DNA of 64,000 bases from Toxoplasma gondii ME49 (taxonomy: Eukaryota > Apicomplexa > Conoidasida > Eucoccidiorida > Sarcocystidae), in contig NC_031468.1 in the NCBI RefSeq assembly GCF_000006565.2, forward strand, positions 1,698,747 to 1,762,746. Direction: 5' to 3'. Below the pieces are notes generated by a model. The model was given only the letters and a program-made list of their open reading frames with translations. It ran no database searches and was not told where the DNA came from. Of the stretch, positions 1 to 10,500 are shown piece after piece. Each line of letters starts with the position of its first letter. Position 1 is the first letter of the stretch. Made by a program: the position numbers and the translations under genes.

Positions 1-1426
1 TCTCCAGTCTTTCTCGAGTTTCGGAAGTGGAGAAGGTCGAGGGCAGCCGATCGCGGGCGGCATGCAGAGACCAGACGCGCACAGCGCCTACCTGGGAGGT
101 TCGCAAAGAGCCAACGGGGTCGCAGCCTCCGCAGGTCAGAACAACACAACAGGAACGACAGAAAGAGGAGAGATGTGGACAGGGAGAAAGAGGAGAAAGA
201 GAAACGACGTAGATGCGGAGAGCAAGATAGAAAGTGAAAGAGACAAAAGGAGTGTATTCGTTTTGAAGTACAGGAAGAGAATGAAAGACTTTTTTCGTTT
301 CTGATTTGTAAATAGTAAGAGAGTGAATCTTTGATTTATGAAAAGCCAACGAAAGGTTCTTTGATTTAAATGAATGGACTTTTTTCGCAGCGGCTCCGAC
401 AACTCCGGGGCAGAACGTGAGTGACCCTGGAAGCTTCTCGCCGGCGACGGGCGGCTTGGTGGCAGCAGGATCCCTTCCGGACAAGGCTCGCGCGCTTTCG
501 TCTTCAGGCGTTTTTGGTGAGAAGAAGTGGATTTCTTTGAAATAAGAGGTTGTTTTTGCATTATTCGAGGTCGCCGTGTCGCCGTCGAGATCTGGAGGGT
601 TGTTGAATGTGGGTGTCTCTCGGAGAACACTATTTGTTTTTTATTTTTCTCAAGTCAGAGAGAGGTGCATGCAGACGCGATTTCGCAGGCAGAGGTGTGG
701 ATAGGGACCTGCAGCGTTGAGGTTTGTATTTTTGAATTTTTAAAAACGAGGCTTCAAAACAGAGAGTGGTTGGTTTTTGAATTTTTCAACTTCAAATGTG
801 GAACCTTCAGGTTTTGTTCCTAGAAACATCCCTCGAAACGGTTCATGAGTTTCGTTTTTTTCAGATTCAAAAGGTGCCTCGGCGTCTGCAGCCAAGCATG
901 TCTTTGAGAAAGTCAAATTCCAGGTTCGTTTTCGCGCGCTCGCGGAAAATGAGAGTTCTGTCTATTTCGCTAGCGTCAACGGAGACAGACTGTCTGTCGA
1001 TAGACACAAATCGAGATGTGTGAATCGACACTCACATCCATACCTCTTCTCCACAGAGCGCGTCAGGTGTATGTACACCGCGTGCCTCTTCGCCGTTCAA
1101 AGTTGTTCACATATTTGCGCGCTTCCGAGTGTACAGACACCTCTATCGTTGTGATGTGTATGCGGGGGCTTGTAGAATGCGTTTCAAACTTGTTTGCCTC
1201 AATTCGACTCCGTTCTTCCATCACGCCAGAAACTCCAGCTTCAGAGTGCATGTGAAGTGTGCGGAACCGCCGCCTGTCCGTCTGCAGCCTAGCGAACTGC
1301 ATCAACACCTGGCGAAAGGCGTTTGTCTTTTCCGGGTCACCCTTTTGAGGTGGAAACAAATAGAAACTGGGCTTTTGTGTTTCCTGTCCACTGCAGGCCG
1401 CGAACAATCCGCTGTTCAGCGACTAA
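1..1426 (+). CDS. 3' end of an unidentified protein-coding gene (last four exons)
   Basis: I do not recognise this protein. Four exons join in phase: from before base 1 to 134, 391-516, 865-923 and 1397-1426, ending with TAA at 1424-1426. Donors are GTCAG, GTGAG and GTTCG; acceptors are all CAG after T-rich tracts. The readable C-terminal part (about 114 aa) is rich in Gly, Ser, Ala and Pro, as in a disordered tail, and ends with a denser segment reading HVFEKVKFQAANNPLFSD. That last block looks like a short conserved peptide rather than filler, but I cannot name a family. The start and any folded domain lie upstream of the window. All three junctions keep the same frame, which is the main support that the gene is real. 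Confidence 0.65.
1066..1079. repeat. Palindromic element, GGTGTA-type copy in an intron
   Basis: The sequence GGTGTATGTACACC is one mismatch from the perfect palindrome GGTGTACGTACACC seen elsewhere in the window. It lies in the last intron of the first gene. Confidence 0.6.
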
Positions 1427-2183
1427 GAGAGTTTCTCTCATTTTTTCGACACCCAGCCCTCCTGTTGTCGAGAGCCACTTCGTTCGGTGGCATGCATGCG
1501 AGAAGAAAAACGTATTTGCGAAAAAAACTTGAACGCGGGACTGTAGGCGCCTAATGCGTTCCCGGTAGAGCGGGAGTGCCTGGCAGTTCAGCCGGGGTAT
1601 GTGAAAAGCATTTTCTGTTGCCTCTATCTTTTTTTTCTTGCCTGCGTCTTCTTTTTAGAGCAACAACTGGCGATTCGAGAAGTCTTGGTTTCTCAGCTCA
1701 AACACCGAGTGAAAACTGTCTAGGAAAAGCGAGTGGACCTGTGGAAACCCAGTTATTCAGAAATGTGAAGTTCGTTTTGAGTCCTCCGAGAGATGCTACG
1801 TGTCACTTTTTGGCTGCAAAAAGATGTGCGGAAACCTTCAAACGGAGATCCTGTTCGGTTTTTTTTCTGTCCTTTCTCACGGTTGAAACCCCACACGCAT
1901 CTCTGTTCGGGACAGGCCGCAGAAATCCACACTGAACTACATGTTTCCAGCTGCTCTGGATGCAGACACATTTGTTTATGCGTGATGCTAACTGTATGTA
2001 CACCCGACTCCACTGTGCACACTTCAGTAAAGTGCGGTTCTCAGTTTTGAGACTTCCTCCTCGAAGCGCTCGCGAAAAATGTCTCTGTCGGGATCCTTTC
2101 GCACCGTCAAAGTCAGCATTTAGTTCCTGTTCCGAAACGAAGTCGGCGTCGACTCAGCGAAGCGCCTGGCGCGCCAACACTCC

Positions 2184-2197
2184 AGTGTACGTACACT
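2184..2197. repeat. Perfect 14-bp palindrome, intergenic copy
   Basis: AGTGTACGTACACT is its own reverse complement and shares the 12-bp core GTGTACGTACAC with copies at 5008, 5456 and 53084. It lies in the spacer upstream of the HROB-like gene. No function is known to me. Confidence 0.65.
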
Positions 2198-3414
2198 TGA
2201 AAAAATCATCGCAGTGCAGCGACAATCGTCGGAGAGAAATCGTGACGGCATGGCCTCTCTCGCGAGGCTGCAAGCGTGTAAAGAGTGGACTACAGAGTCC
2301 CCGAGTCCTGTAATCTACCCATCAGAAAACGCCTGAAGGTTGACGTTTCCCTGTTTCACATTGAAAGAGAAAGGGCCGCCAAAGTTTAAAAACAATTCTC
2401 TCTCTGTGAAGATGCTGCGAGAGGTCTTCCTCGTTAGACCTTGAAGGTCTGTCTCCCTATATCGTACCGGGTCCTCGAGCTTTTGTGGTAGCTCAGCAGC
2501 CTCCACGTCGACAAACAGTGAAGAGTGTCTCTTGCGTTAAGCGGTCACAAACTTCTTATCAAACGCAAGCTTCCGGGCGTTCTTCACTCGCCGCGTAATA
2601 ACTTCCGTTCCGTATGTTCGCTCGCTGCAGACCTAGTTTCAGAAAACCGAGGCGGTCAAGGAGGTCCTACACTTTTTCTTCCGTAGTCGCCCACTGCTGA
2701 TCAGATGTCGAGGCGTGAATTATCGTCGATTGAACAGCCGGGCCTCCCACAAACGGACCAAGAGAAACAAGCACACTTGGCACATCTTCCACTTTTCAAC
2801 AGCCTATATTGATATATGCATGTATGAGTATAGAAATACGTATAGATATGTATTTAAAATGTATGTAGATATATAGGCTTTACACAAACAGTGGCAGTGG
2901 ACGAGTGAGACAACTTAAACGCATGCGTTCTCTCACTGACGAAAATCAGACGAGAGGAAGATGTGCGCCACGACCCTTGGGAAGTAGAAAACAAGAACAG
3001 AGAGCTGAACAAGAACGAAATTCAGTAAAGAACACTTCAAGACAAAACAAACAACGCGTTCGAGGTTGGGAAGAGTTCTCTTCAGTGTCGCTTCCAGAGA
3101 ACAGACTGTCAGAGTATGAAACAAAGAGCGAGAGCATTGGACCTTTTTCGACAAAGCGAGTAGGCAAAGCCTCTACACACAGTCCTTCACGCATACACTT
3201 TAGTATGAAATTGCCACAAAAATTGCCTGTCTCAACGTGATCAGTTCCTGTTGCACTTAAACAAATGTCTCTCAGTGTGCTTCTCTACTCACACACATCG
3301 ACGCTTGATCAATCCTATACACAATTCTTCCATCAACGCATATATTTCCCTTCCTACACACTGATTGAGATACACACTTAGCAAACGTATGTATTTTATA
3401 TTCCTATTTATATT

Positions 3415-3447
3415 CATATTTATATTATATATATATATATATATAGG
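3415..3447. repeat. TA microsatellite
   Basis: A run of alternating T and A following several TTTATATT-type units. It lies in the spacer upstream of the HROB-like gene. Confidence 0.9.
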
Positions 3448-4566
3448 TAACTGCAGAATTCCGGAGGAAAGCGATTAGTCTTGTTCTGTGTGCGTAGGAA
3501 TCGGAAGTTGTGCATTTGTAGGGAAGTTCAGGTGTATCGAAGAGATTCAGTTTTCTGCCGAAGCTTTGATTTTCGACAAACTTGCTTCGTGTCTTACCGT
3601 GCAACATGCAGCATGCGCGCGTCGAGCTGTGTGCATGCACGCAGAAAGGATTTGCCGCAGTCGCTTCTCAAGAAAACGCCTCCGTCGTGGCTAGCGCATG
3701 CGTTTCGTTCCCCTGGTTTTTCTGTTCAGTTTCGGCCTCCAAAAGTCCCGGGTCTCTCAGAGATGCCAAGCATCCCCCGGGTGTGTCTCGGCGGCTGTCT
3801 CGTCGTTCCCCTCCCTCTGGCTTCGGCGAGGTCCGCCTGTCCATCTCGCACTGCAAGTCTTCGACTAAAAACGTCCTCTCTTTCTCAGCAGTGTTTGCTC
3901 GAGGGATTTTTCGCGAAAGAAACACTTCTGTTCTTCACAAAGGCGTTTCGCGCTTCTCCTCCCGATAGAAGATAGCGTGCTCTCGTCTTGCCGCCCGCCC
4001 GGCAGGGGCGCTGCCTCAGCGTCGCCTGCTGAAAAAAAACTGTCTCCTGAGCACAGAGGTCTCCTCTGTCAAGACCTGCTGTGGCACCTCCACTTTCTCT
4101 CCATTTGACCTCAGAATCGAGAATGCAACGTCAGCACAGACGCAGGCATGTCTCGTATCGAACTCAACCTTGTGCGGGGTAGCCCCCCTCCTGTGTGGGT
4201 GCTTGGAAATCGGCAACTTCCTGAAAGGCCGTAAAGCGATTCAAGTCAACGCGATTTCATCTCCCCATACATCTGTACACGCCTATATAAATGCTTATAT
4301 ATATAAATATATGTACAAATATGCAAATACATAGTATATGTAGGGATACTGAATGGAGATTTATGTGCAGCTGTGTATCTATGGAGGCGCGGGAGCTTTA
4401 CAGTCTGGCTTTCTGGAGCAGAAGGAGAAGCAGACATGAGAGAGGAGAGGGAGGAGAAAGTAAAGTGAAGAGCCGTGTTTGATAGGTCGTGGAGTCTGGA
4501 TTAAAAGGAGACTCAGAGTCTTCAAGAAAATGCAGCCGTGGAAATCAGCATCTTTCCGCGCTGGCC

Positions 4567-7500
4567 ATGGAGGAGGACTTTGATTTGGAAGACGTCTTCA
4601 ATGACGAGGGCAAGGAGCTGCATGCGAAGCAAAGGCCCGAGGCTCGCATTTCGCCCTCTTCAAAGCTCTCGCGAGACACTCCAGGCTGGGTTGCTTCTCT
4701 CTCGCGCTGTGGAGAGAAATCGATTTTCTCGGATGCCACGCGAACTGCATGCGTCCCGCCTGCTTCCCCCGGCGTACCTTCCTGTTTTGCCGGGAAGACG
4801 TATTTTCAAGCAGGCTCTGCTTCAGAGGGCTGTCCCCCGCTCTCTTCTCCTCGCCCCAGTCAAGAAACTTGCTTCTCTTCGTCCCTGCCTCGACAGTGTC
4901 ACCAGTCTCTTCCAACCTCTGCTTCTCAGGGAGGAGACAAGCCGCACCGCATCTGGCCCTCTGCGTTTCTGTCGAGCAAACAGAACCCGCATGGAGCAGA
5001 GTCGCGCGGTGTACGTACACCCGAGGGCCCGGCTGAGGCGCGTTTGCAGGTGCCTCAACGGACATGGGGCAAATTGTCGGCTTTGAAGTCCGAGAGTGGA
5101 GCAGGAAACCCGGCACCGGTTGAACCGCGAGCTTGGGGAGACTCGCTCTCGCTCTCTTTGGGGAAGCCTGCGGAAGTCTCGAAGGCGCCAGATAATCAAA
5201 AAGACCGCGCAGACAGTCGAAGGCCACCGCCTCGACTGCCTGCTGGTAGGCCGGGCGGAGGGAGGCTGTGGGCGGATCTGGGGAAGGGGAGCTTTCTGTG
5301 TTCTGGAGCTTCGCAAGAAGGAACCTTCAAATTCCAGCCATCTCGCGATTCTGGCCATCCGAACGCATTCGAGGCGGAACCGCCAACGTCTCCTGAGAAA
5401 TCCACCTACGCAGTCGCCCAGGAGGTCCCCCTTGCCTCAAGGCCTCGCGACCTCGGGTGTACGTACACCGCGTCTTTGGTCCCGAACGCGGCAAGAGGCC
5501 CTTCTCGTCGGGAGTCTCTCGGAACCGAAACGCAGCCGGCGGGTGTCTCCTCTCAGTCGCAGACTGCGCACTTCTGCCCCAGCCGCAACGTTGCTCGAAA
5601 GAGCAGTCAGTGGCTTGCCGCGTCCGGTGGACGGATCCCTCAGGACGACGCTTCAGAGCATGCTTTAGGGCAAACACGGTCGGCCTCTGGCGCAGGTTTT
5701 GCGAGCTCTCCGTTCCAGTCATTCGCAGAAAGATTCCCCAGCCAACGCCGCGAGACTCTTGCAAAAACAACGAACGTGGACGCTCCTCCCGTTCCGCGCG
5801 CGCGCCTGCGGGGCTGTGGCCTCCAAGTCAAGCCGGAGCTCCGGGGTGTATGTACTCCCCGGCAGGTGACCCAGGAGAGTCGCGGGCACCAGGCAGAAGA
5901 CAGAGGACGGGGACAACGCATCGAAAGAGAAACCATTGGAAGCGATTTGTCGAACGCAGAGAATAGAGGTGGAGGTTTCTGTAAAACAACACGAACGCCG
6001 AAACTCGCAGGTCCTGCCGGCGTCCTCCTCCGACGCCGACAGCAAGCCGACCCAGCGAAACGGATGAAGACGTGAGTTGAGTTTCTTTTTATCGCGCCAT
6101 CTTTGTCGAGCTTCAGTTATAGTCAAACCACCACGCAGTAGGGGAGTGAAGAACTTTGCAGATGCATTGAGTTGCAGTGTGACGTTTACTTTTCCTTGTG
6201 CTTCGAACGGACATATTTTTTATGTATGTTCGTTAGCACTTTCACTTCACATATTCAGTCCAGCGCTGCGAGATAGAGACTCTGGACAGTTGTATAAACA
6301 GGGGTATGTGTGCATGTACACTCGCTTCTGTATGGACTTTCTTTAGAGAACGCAGCACCCTTGTTGTGTCGCATGTTTATTTAACATTGTGTTTTTTCTC
6401 TGTTTCGCTTCTGTGCGGTCGACTCTCGGATTTGCCCGGTCCCTGCCTTTTGCTTCGTCGTCTGCGTTATCTTCTCCAGTCGCTCTGAGAGCTGCTGTCT
6501 AGGTGTGCAAAGCCTTCCAGTTTTTTCCACCTCGTTCCTGCGTCAGGTTCTGTGGTCTTCTCTGTATTCTTTTGTGTTCTTCACCCTTCTTCCCTGAGGA
6601 ATCTGTGTCTTCTGTGGTGCGTCGCCTGTATCTTTGTTCTCTCTTTCCCGATAAATCCGTCGATTGTCTGGAGTCTTTTCCGCCGTGCTGCAGAGAGAGT
6701 TCTCGTTCTCCGGTCGCGAGCGGGACGCCGCGCAGCGCACAAGGACGCAGCCCGCAACCTTCTCCGGATCGAGAGGACGTGGAGTGTGTAGACAGCGAAG
6801 AAGACTCAGAGCTCGACGGACAGAACCTCGGTCGGAATGTCGCCTGGATCAAGGCTCTCTTCTTCGCGTCCTTGCCTCTTGACGGTGAACCTTCAACATC
6901 ACGCGTTAATGCGTACCGAGTCTTGTTTCTGTCGCCCTGTCGAGTTGCGGAACTCTCTCTAAGAGGACCGACGCACAATCGTTTTAGGGTGTCGCTTGAG
7001 TTGATCGTCGAGACGCGATTGTGCACAGCAAATACATGCAAGCAGGCTAGAACTCTGTTCGTCGCTTCGATTTCTGCATGCAGCAGACAGTGAAGACCAC
7101 GAGAAGGAGACTGCAGGGAGGGAGAGAGGGTTGTGCAGTCCGGCCGTTTTTTTCTGGAGAGTGTGCGTGTGTATGTACACTTGGGGGAAATTGTAAAAAG
7201 TGAGTGCGGCTGCGGCGACTTGGAGAGTCGTCTCTTTGCATGTCTTGCGTTTGATGAGGCTGAAGAGGTCTCTGCCTCCTCGCGCCTCGAGGTCGAAGAC
7301 GCATGCATGCAGTCACAGACACGATGCTCGCGCGACTCTTCTGGAGGAGATGAATGGGCGCGAACGGCGACCAAAACTCCAGCATGCAGTTGCAAAGACA
7401 AGTCGAGTGTCTCTCCAGCCTCCTGTTTCCTTATAGCTTCAAAATCTCTCCCGGATTCACTTGTGTGCGTTTATCCTCGGCAGATTTCCACCTGGGACTA

Positions 7501-10500
7501 ACGCCCTTTCCATCGGAAGCCGCAGACCTCAGGTGAGAAACACTACATCTCCGAATCCTTTCGGTCTTCCTGGCCGTCTGCTCGTTTTCTCTCTTCTCTC
7601 CGTGCTCACTTCTTTTCTCACTTTGTTCTGTGACTCGTGCTGGACGTAACCCCTCTCCGGTTTTTTTCCTCGTACAAAAACGTATGCGCAAATGCGTGTG
7701 TGCCCATGTATGCATGCATGGGTGCACGCATATATATTCATATATGAATACATATTTATATCTATATTCATACATGCACATATACATACATTTTTATGCA
7801 TATATATAATATAATGTATATATATATATATGTGCGTATATAGTTGTATCCGTCTTGCTTTCCGTCTTTTCTCGCCGTTAATACGGAGACACACTTCAGC
7901 AGCTTTTTTGCGAGTTTTTGTGCGTTTGCCGTTTTTCGTTGAATGCCTCTCGAGTTTCACAAGAAGCGACGAACAAGGTCGGTTCCCCTCTCCCGGAACT
8001 TCCCGACGGCAGAGAAACGAAAGCAAGTTGCAAGGAAGCGCAACGGAGAAGAAAGCAAATCTGTCTCTGTCATTCACTGGAGATGTGCGACTCCTGGGAG
8101 ATAAAGATATGCACACACACAGTCACGTATTCATTCATACATACATGTGTATTTATGCATGTATGAATTGATACGCATATGCACATTTATGTAAGTATGT
8201 TTATATAAATATATATATATGTATATATATGTATATATGCATATGTATATATGTATGTATGTGTATAAATGATCAAGCATGTACACATGCATGAGCTCAA
8301 ATCGAATTTTCGTAAATAAAGGCCCTTTGTTGCAAAAGTCAGGGGAAGAAGTAATTGGATGCGAGTTGTGCATTTGTTGTTTCTGTCTTTTGTACGTTCT
8401 GCAGCTGCTCCTTCATGTACAGAGACAACATTTCTTCCATTCTCAACCGCGTCGCCCCCGCGGCGTATAAGGTCGATTCCCTGAGCAGCAAAAAAACATT
8501 CACGCATGCGCAGCCAAGTGAACGCGTGCAATTGTTTGTAGAAGGCTCCTGTCTTTATTATCCCCGAGAGAGATGGAGATGTACATGATGTACACTTGCA
8601 CTTGCATTCGAGAGGGCGTAGAGAGCAACCTGTACCGCGTCAGATAGGGTGGACATTGGAATCTATGCAAGCATAAACAACAGTGTTCACTCACACTTTT
8701 GTCGACATGCTTCGCAGCCATACATATATATATATATATATAATTGTAAATGTATTTATATATATATATATATAGTTAGATCTATGTTTGCAGGTTTGAA
8801 TGGGGTGTGTGAGCGAAACTCGAGTTCACAGAATTTCGTCATCCAGAGAACATGGCGACATATCAGGGAAATCGCGTTTCCTGCATTTTTGTCTTCACAT
8901 GACTTTTCTGCGCAGGTCCCTCAGCTGATCGTGTCCATCAAAACTTCTGTCGCACGCTCTCGAAGCGCCGAAGCAACCGAGGAGAAAGTCGAAGAAGCTT
9001 TGCTGCAAGTGACAGTTAGTGTTCTGCTCTTTCTCAGTTCTGTTTGCCTCGGGAAATCGCGAAACCTGTCGCTGTCGTGGTGAAACACTGCAACCGGCGA
9101 CGCATCGACACCGCATCTCTTCTTTCTGTGATCCCCCTCTCCTTCTCTGTTCTTTTGCTTTCTCTCCTCTCGTTCTGTCTCTCCCTCTGTCCCTCCAAAC
9201 ATCCTTGCGCGGGTGTCTCTGTCGATATACAATTTCTCTGGGCAGCGCACTCAGGCTCTTTCTGTCGCTGAGAGACGACTTCTTCGTCGCCGTCGCCCTC
9301 GCATCTTTCCAGTGTGTCGTCGATTTCTCCTCTTTTATTTTTTTCCAGGACCCCACAGGCGAGATGCCCGCGGCAGTTCACAGCCGGGCCGTCAGCCTGC
9401 ACGGCGCGAATTTCGTCTCTGGCGCTGCCCTCCTTCTTCGAGATGTAAGTCTCCTCTTTGTCTCGGAAGTCCGCAGTTCAAAACAGGCACGAGCGCAAAT
9501 AAAAACGATGGCTTCTCTGCTACTAGAGACTTGTCTTCGCACATCTGCGTAGAATCTATCCGTCTCTCTGCTCATCTTCATATTGATGTATATCTGCGAA
9601 AATGATGTATGTCCGAGTAAAAGATCCTTCCTTTTTTGACTCTCTGCACTCCTCGTGGAAGGTGATTCGTGGAGCGTGGTGAACAGCGTATGAGAAGCGT
9701 CGGAGAAAAGGAAAAAAGAGAGGCGACACTCGCGAGGTTTAACTTTTTTTCAGGTCACAGTTTTTCTCTCGAACTGCCGGCTGCCATGTCTCGCAATCGT
9801 GCATGCTAACATTCTACAGGTGAGAGAGGAAGTGAAGACAGCAAGAAGGCAGAAATCGAGAGAAAAAGAGGAAAAGAGAGAACGAAGGCGAACCACTGTT
9901 CGATACGGGCGATCAAAACAGAGACAATAGACATGGCAGGAAAGAAGACAAGGGAAGGAGACACGGAGAGGCAAAAGATATGCGGTGACTGCTGGGGGAA
10001 AAAACAGAAAAGAGTGTAAGGCGTGTACCAGGGGGGGGCTAGAGCTTGCCGGACCTTTCGTTCATTCGAGAATAGACAGAGTCTGGCAAGCAAAGCGTTG
10101 GTGGCGTTTTTGTCAAAAACAATGCATGCACTCGTGTGCCACCGAGAATGGCGCATATCTTTTTCGGAGCGGTGAAAGTGAGGCGCGAATGGTAGGGAAC
10201 AAGAGAAGCGATGGTATCTTCTAGAAAACTGTTTTGAATGACTTCAACAGCACTTCTGAATACGAAAGCTCTCGCGGCAGCGCGGAAGGTTGACACCCGA
10301 TTTTTCTGTCTTCAAAAACGGCACTCAAAAGCGAAACAGGCGCCGTTTTCACGTATCAAGATTCACAGCGGTCTGCGGGGCTCCGTTTCTCAAAGGAAAA
10401 TAAACACCTTGCTCACGCATTTTTTCAGATCTTTCCGCCTGAAGATTGGACAGCTTCTTTCCAAGCGGCCTTCAGTGTCGAGCGCAACAAGGAGGCCCTG

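Larger units (their letters stand above)
1427..4566. other. Intergenic region, 3.1 kb, with no supported gene
   Basis: No open frame here has splice-consistent partners or a recognisable domain. It holds the 3' flank of the upstream gene, the 5' flank of the HROB-like gene, AT-rich stretches at about 2806-2880, a TA tract at 3421-3447, a further AT-rich stretch at about 4262-4340, and a perfect 14-bp palindrome at 2184-2197. A degenerate copy of the palindrome lies near 1992-2003. Confidence 0.6.
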
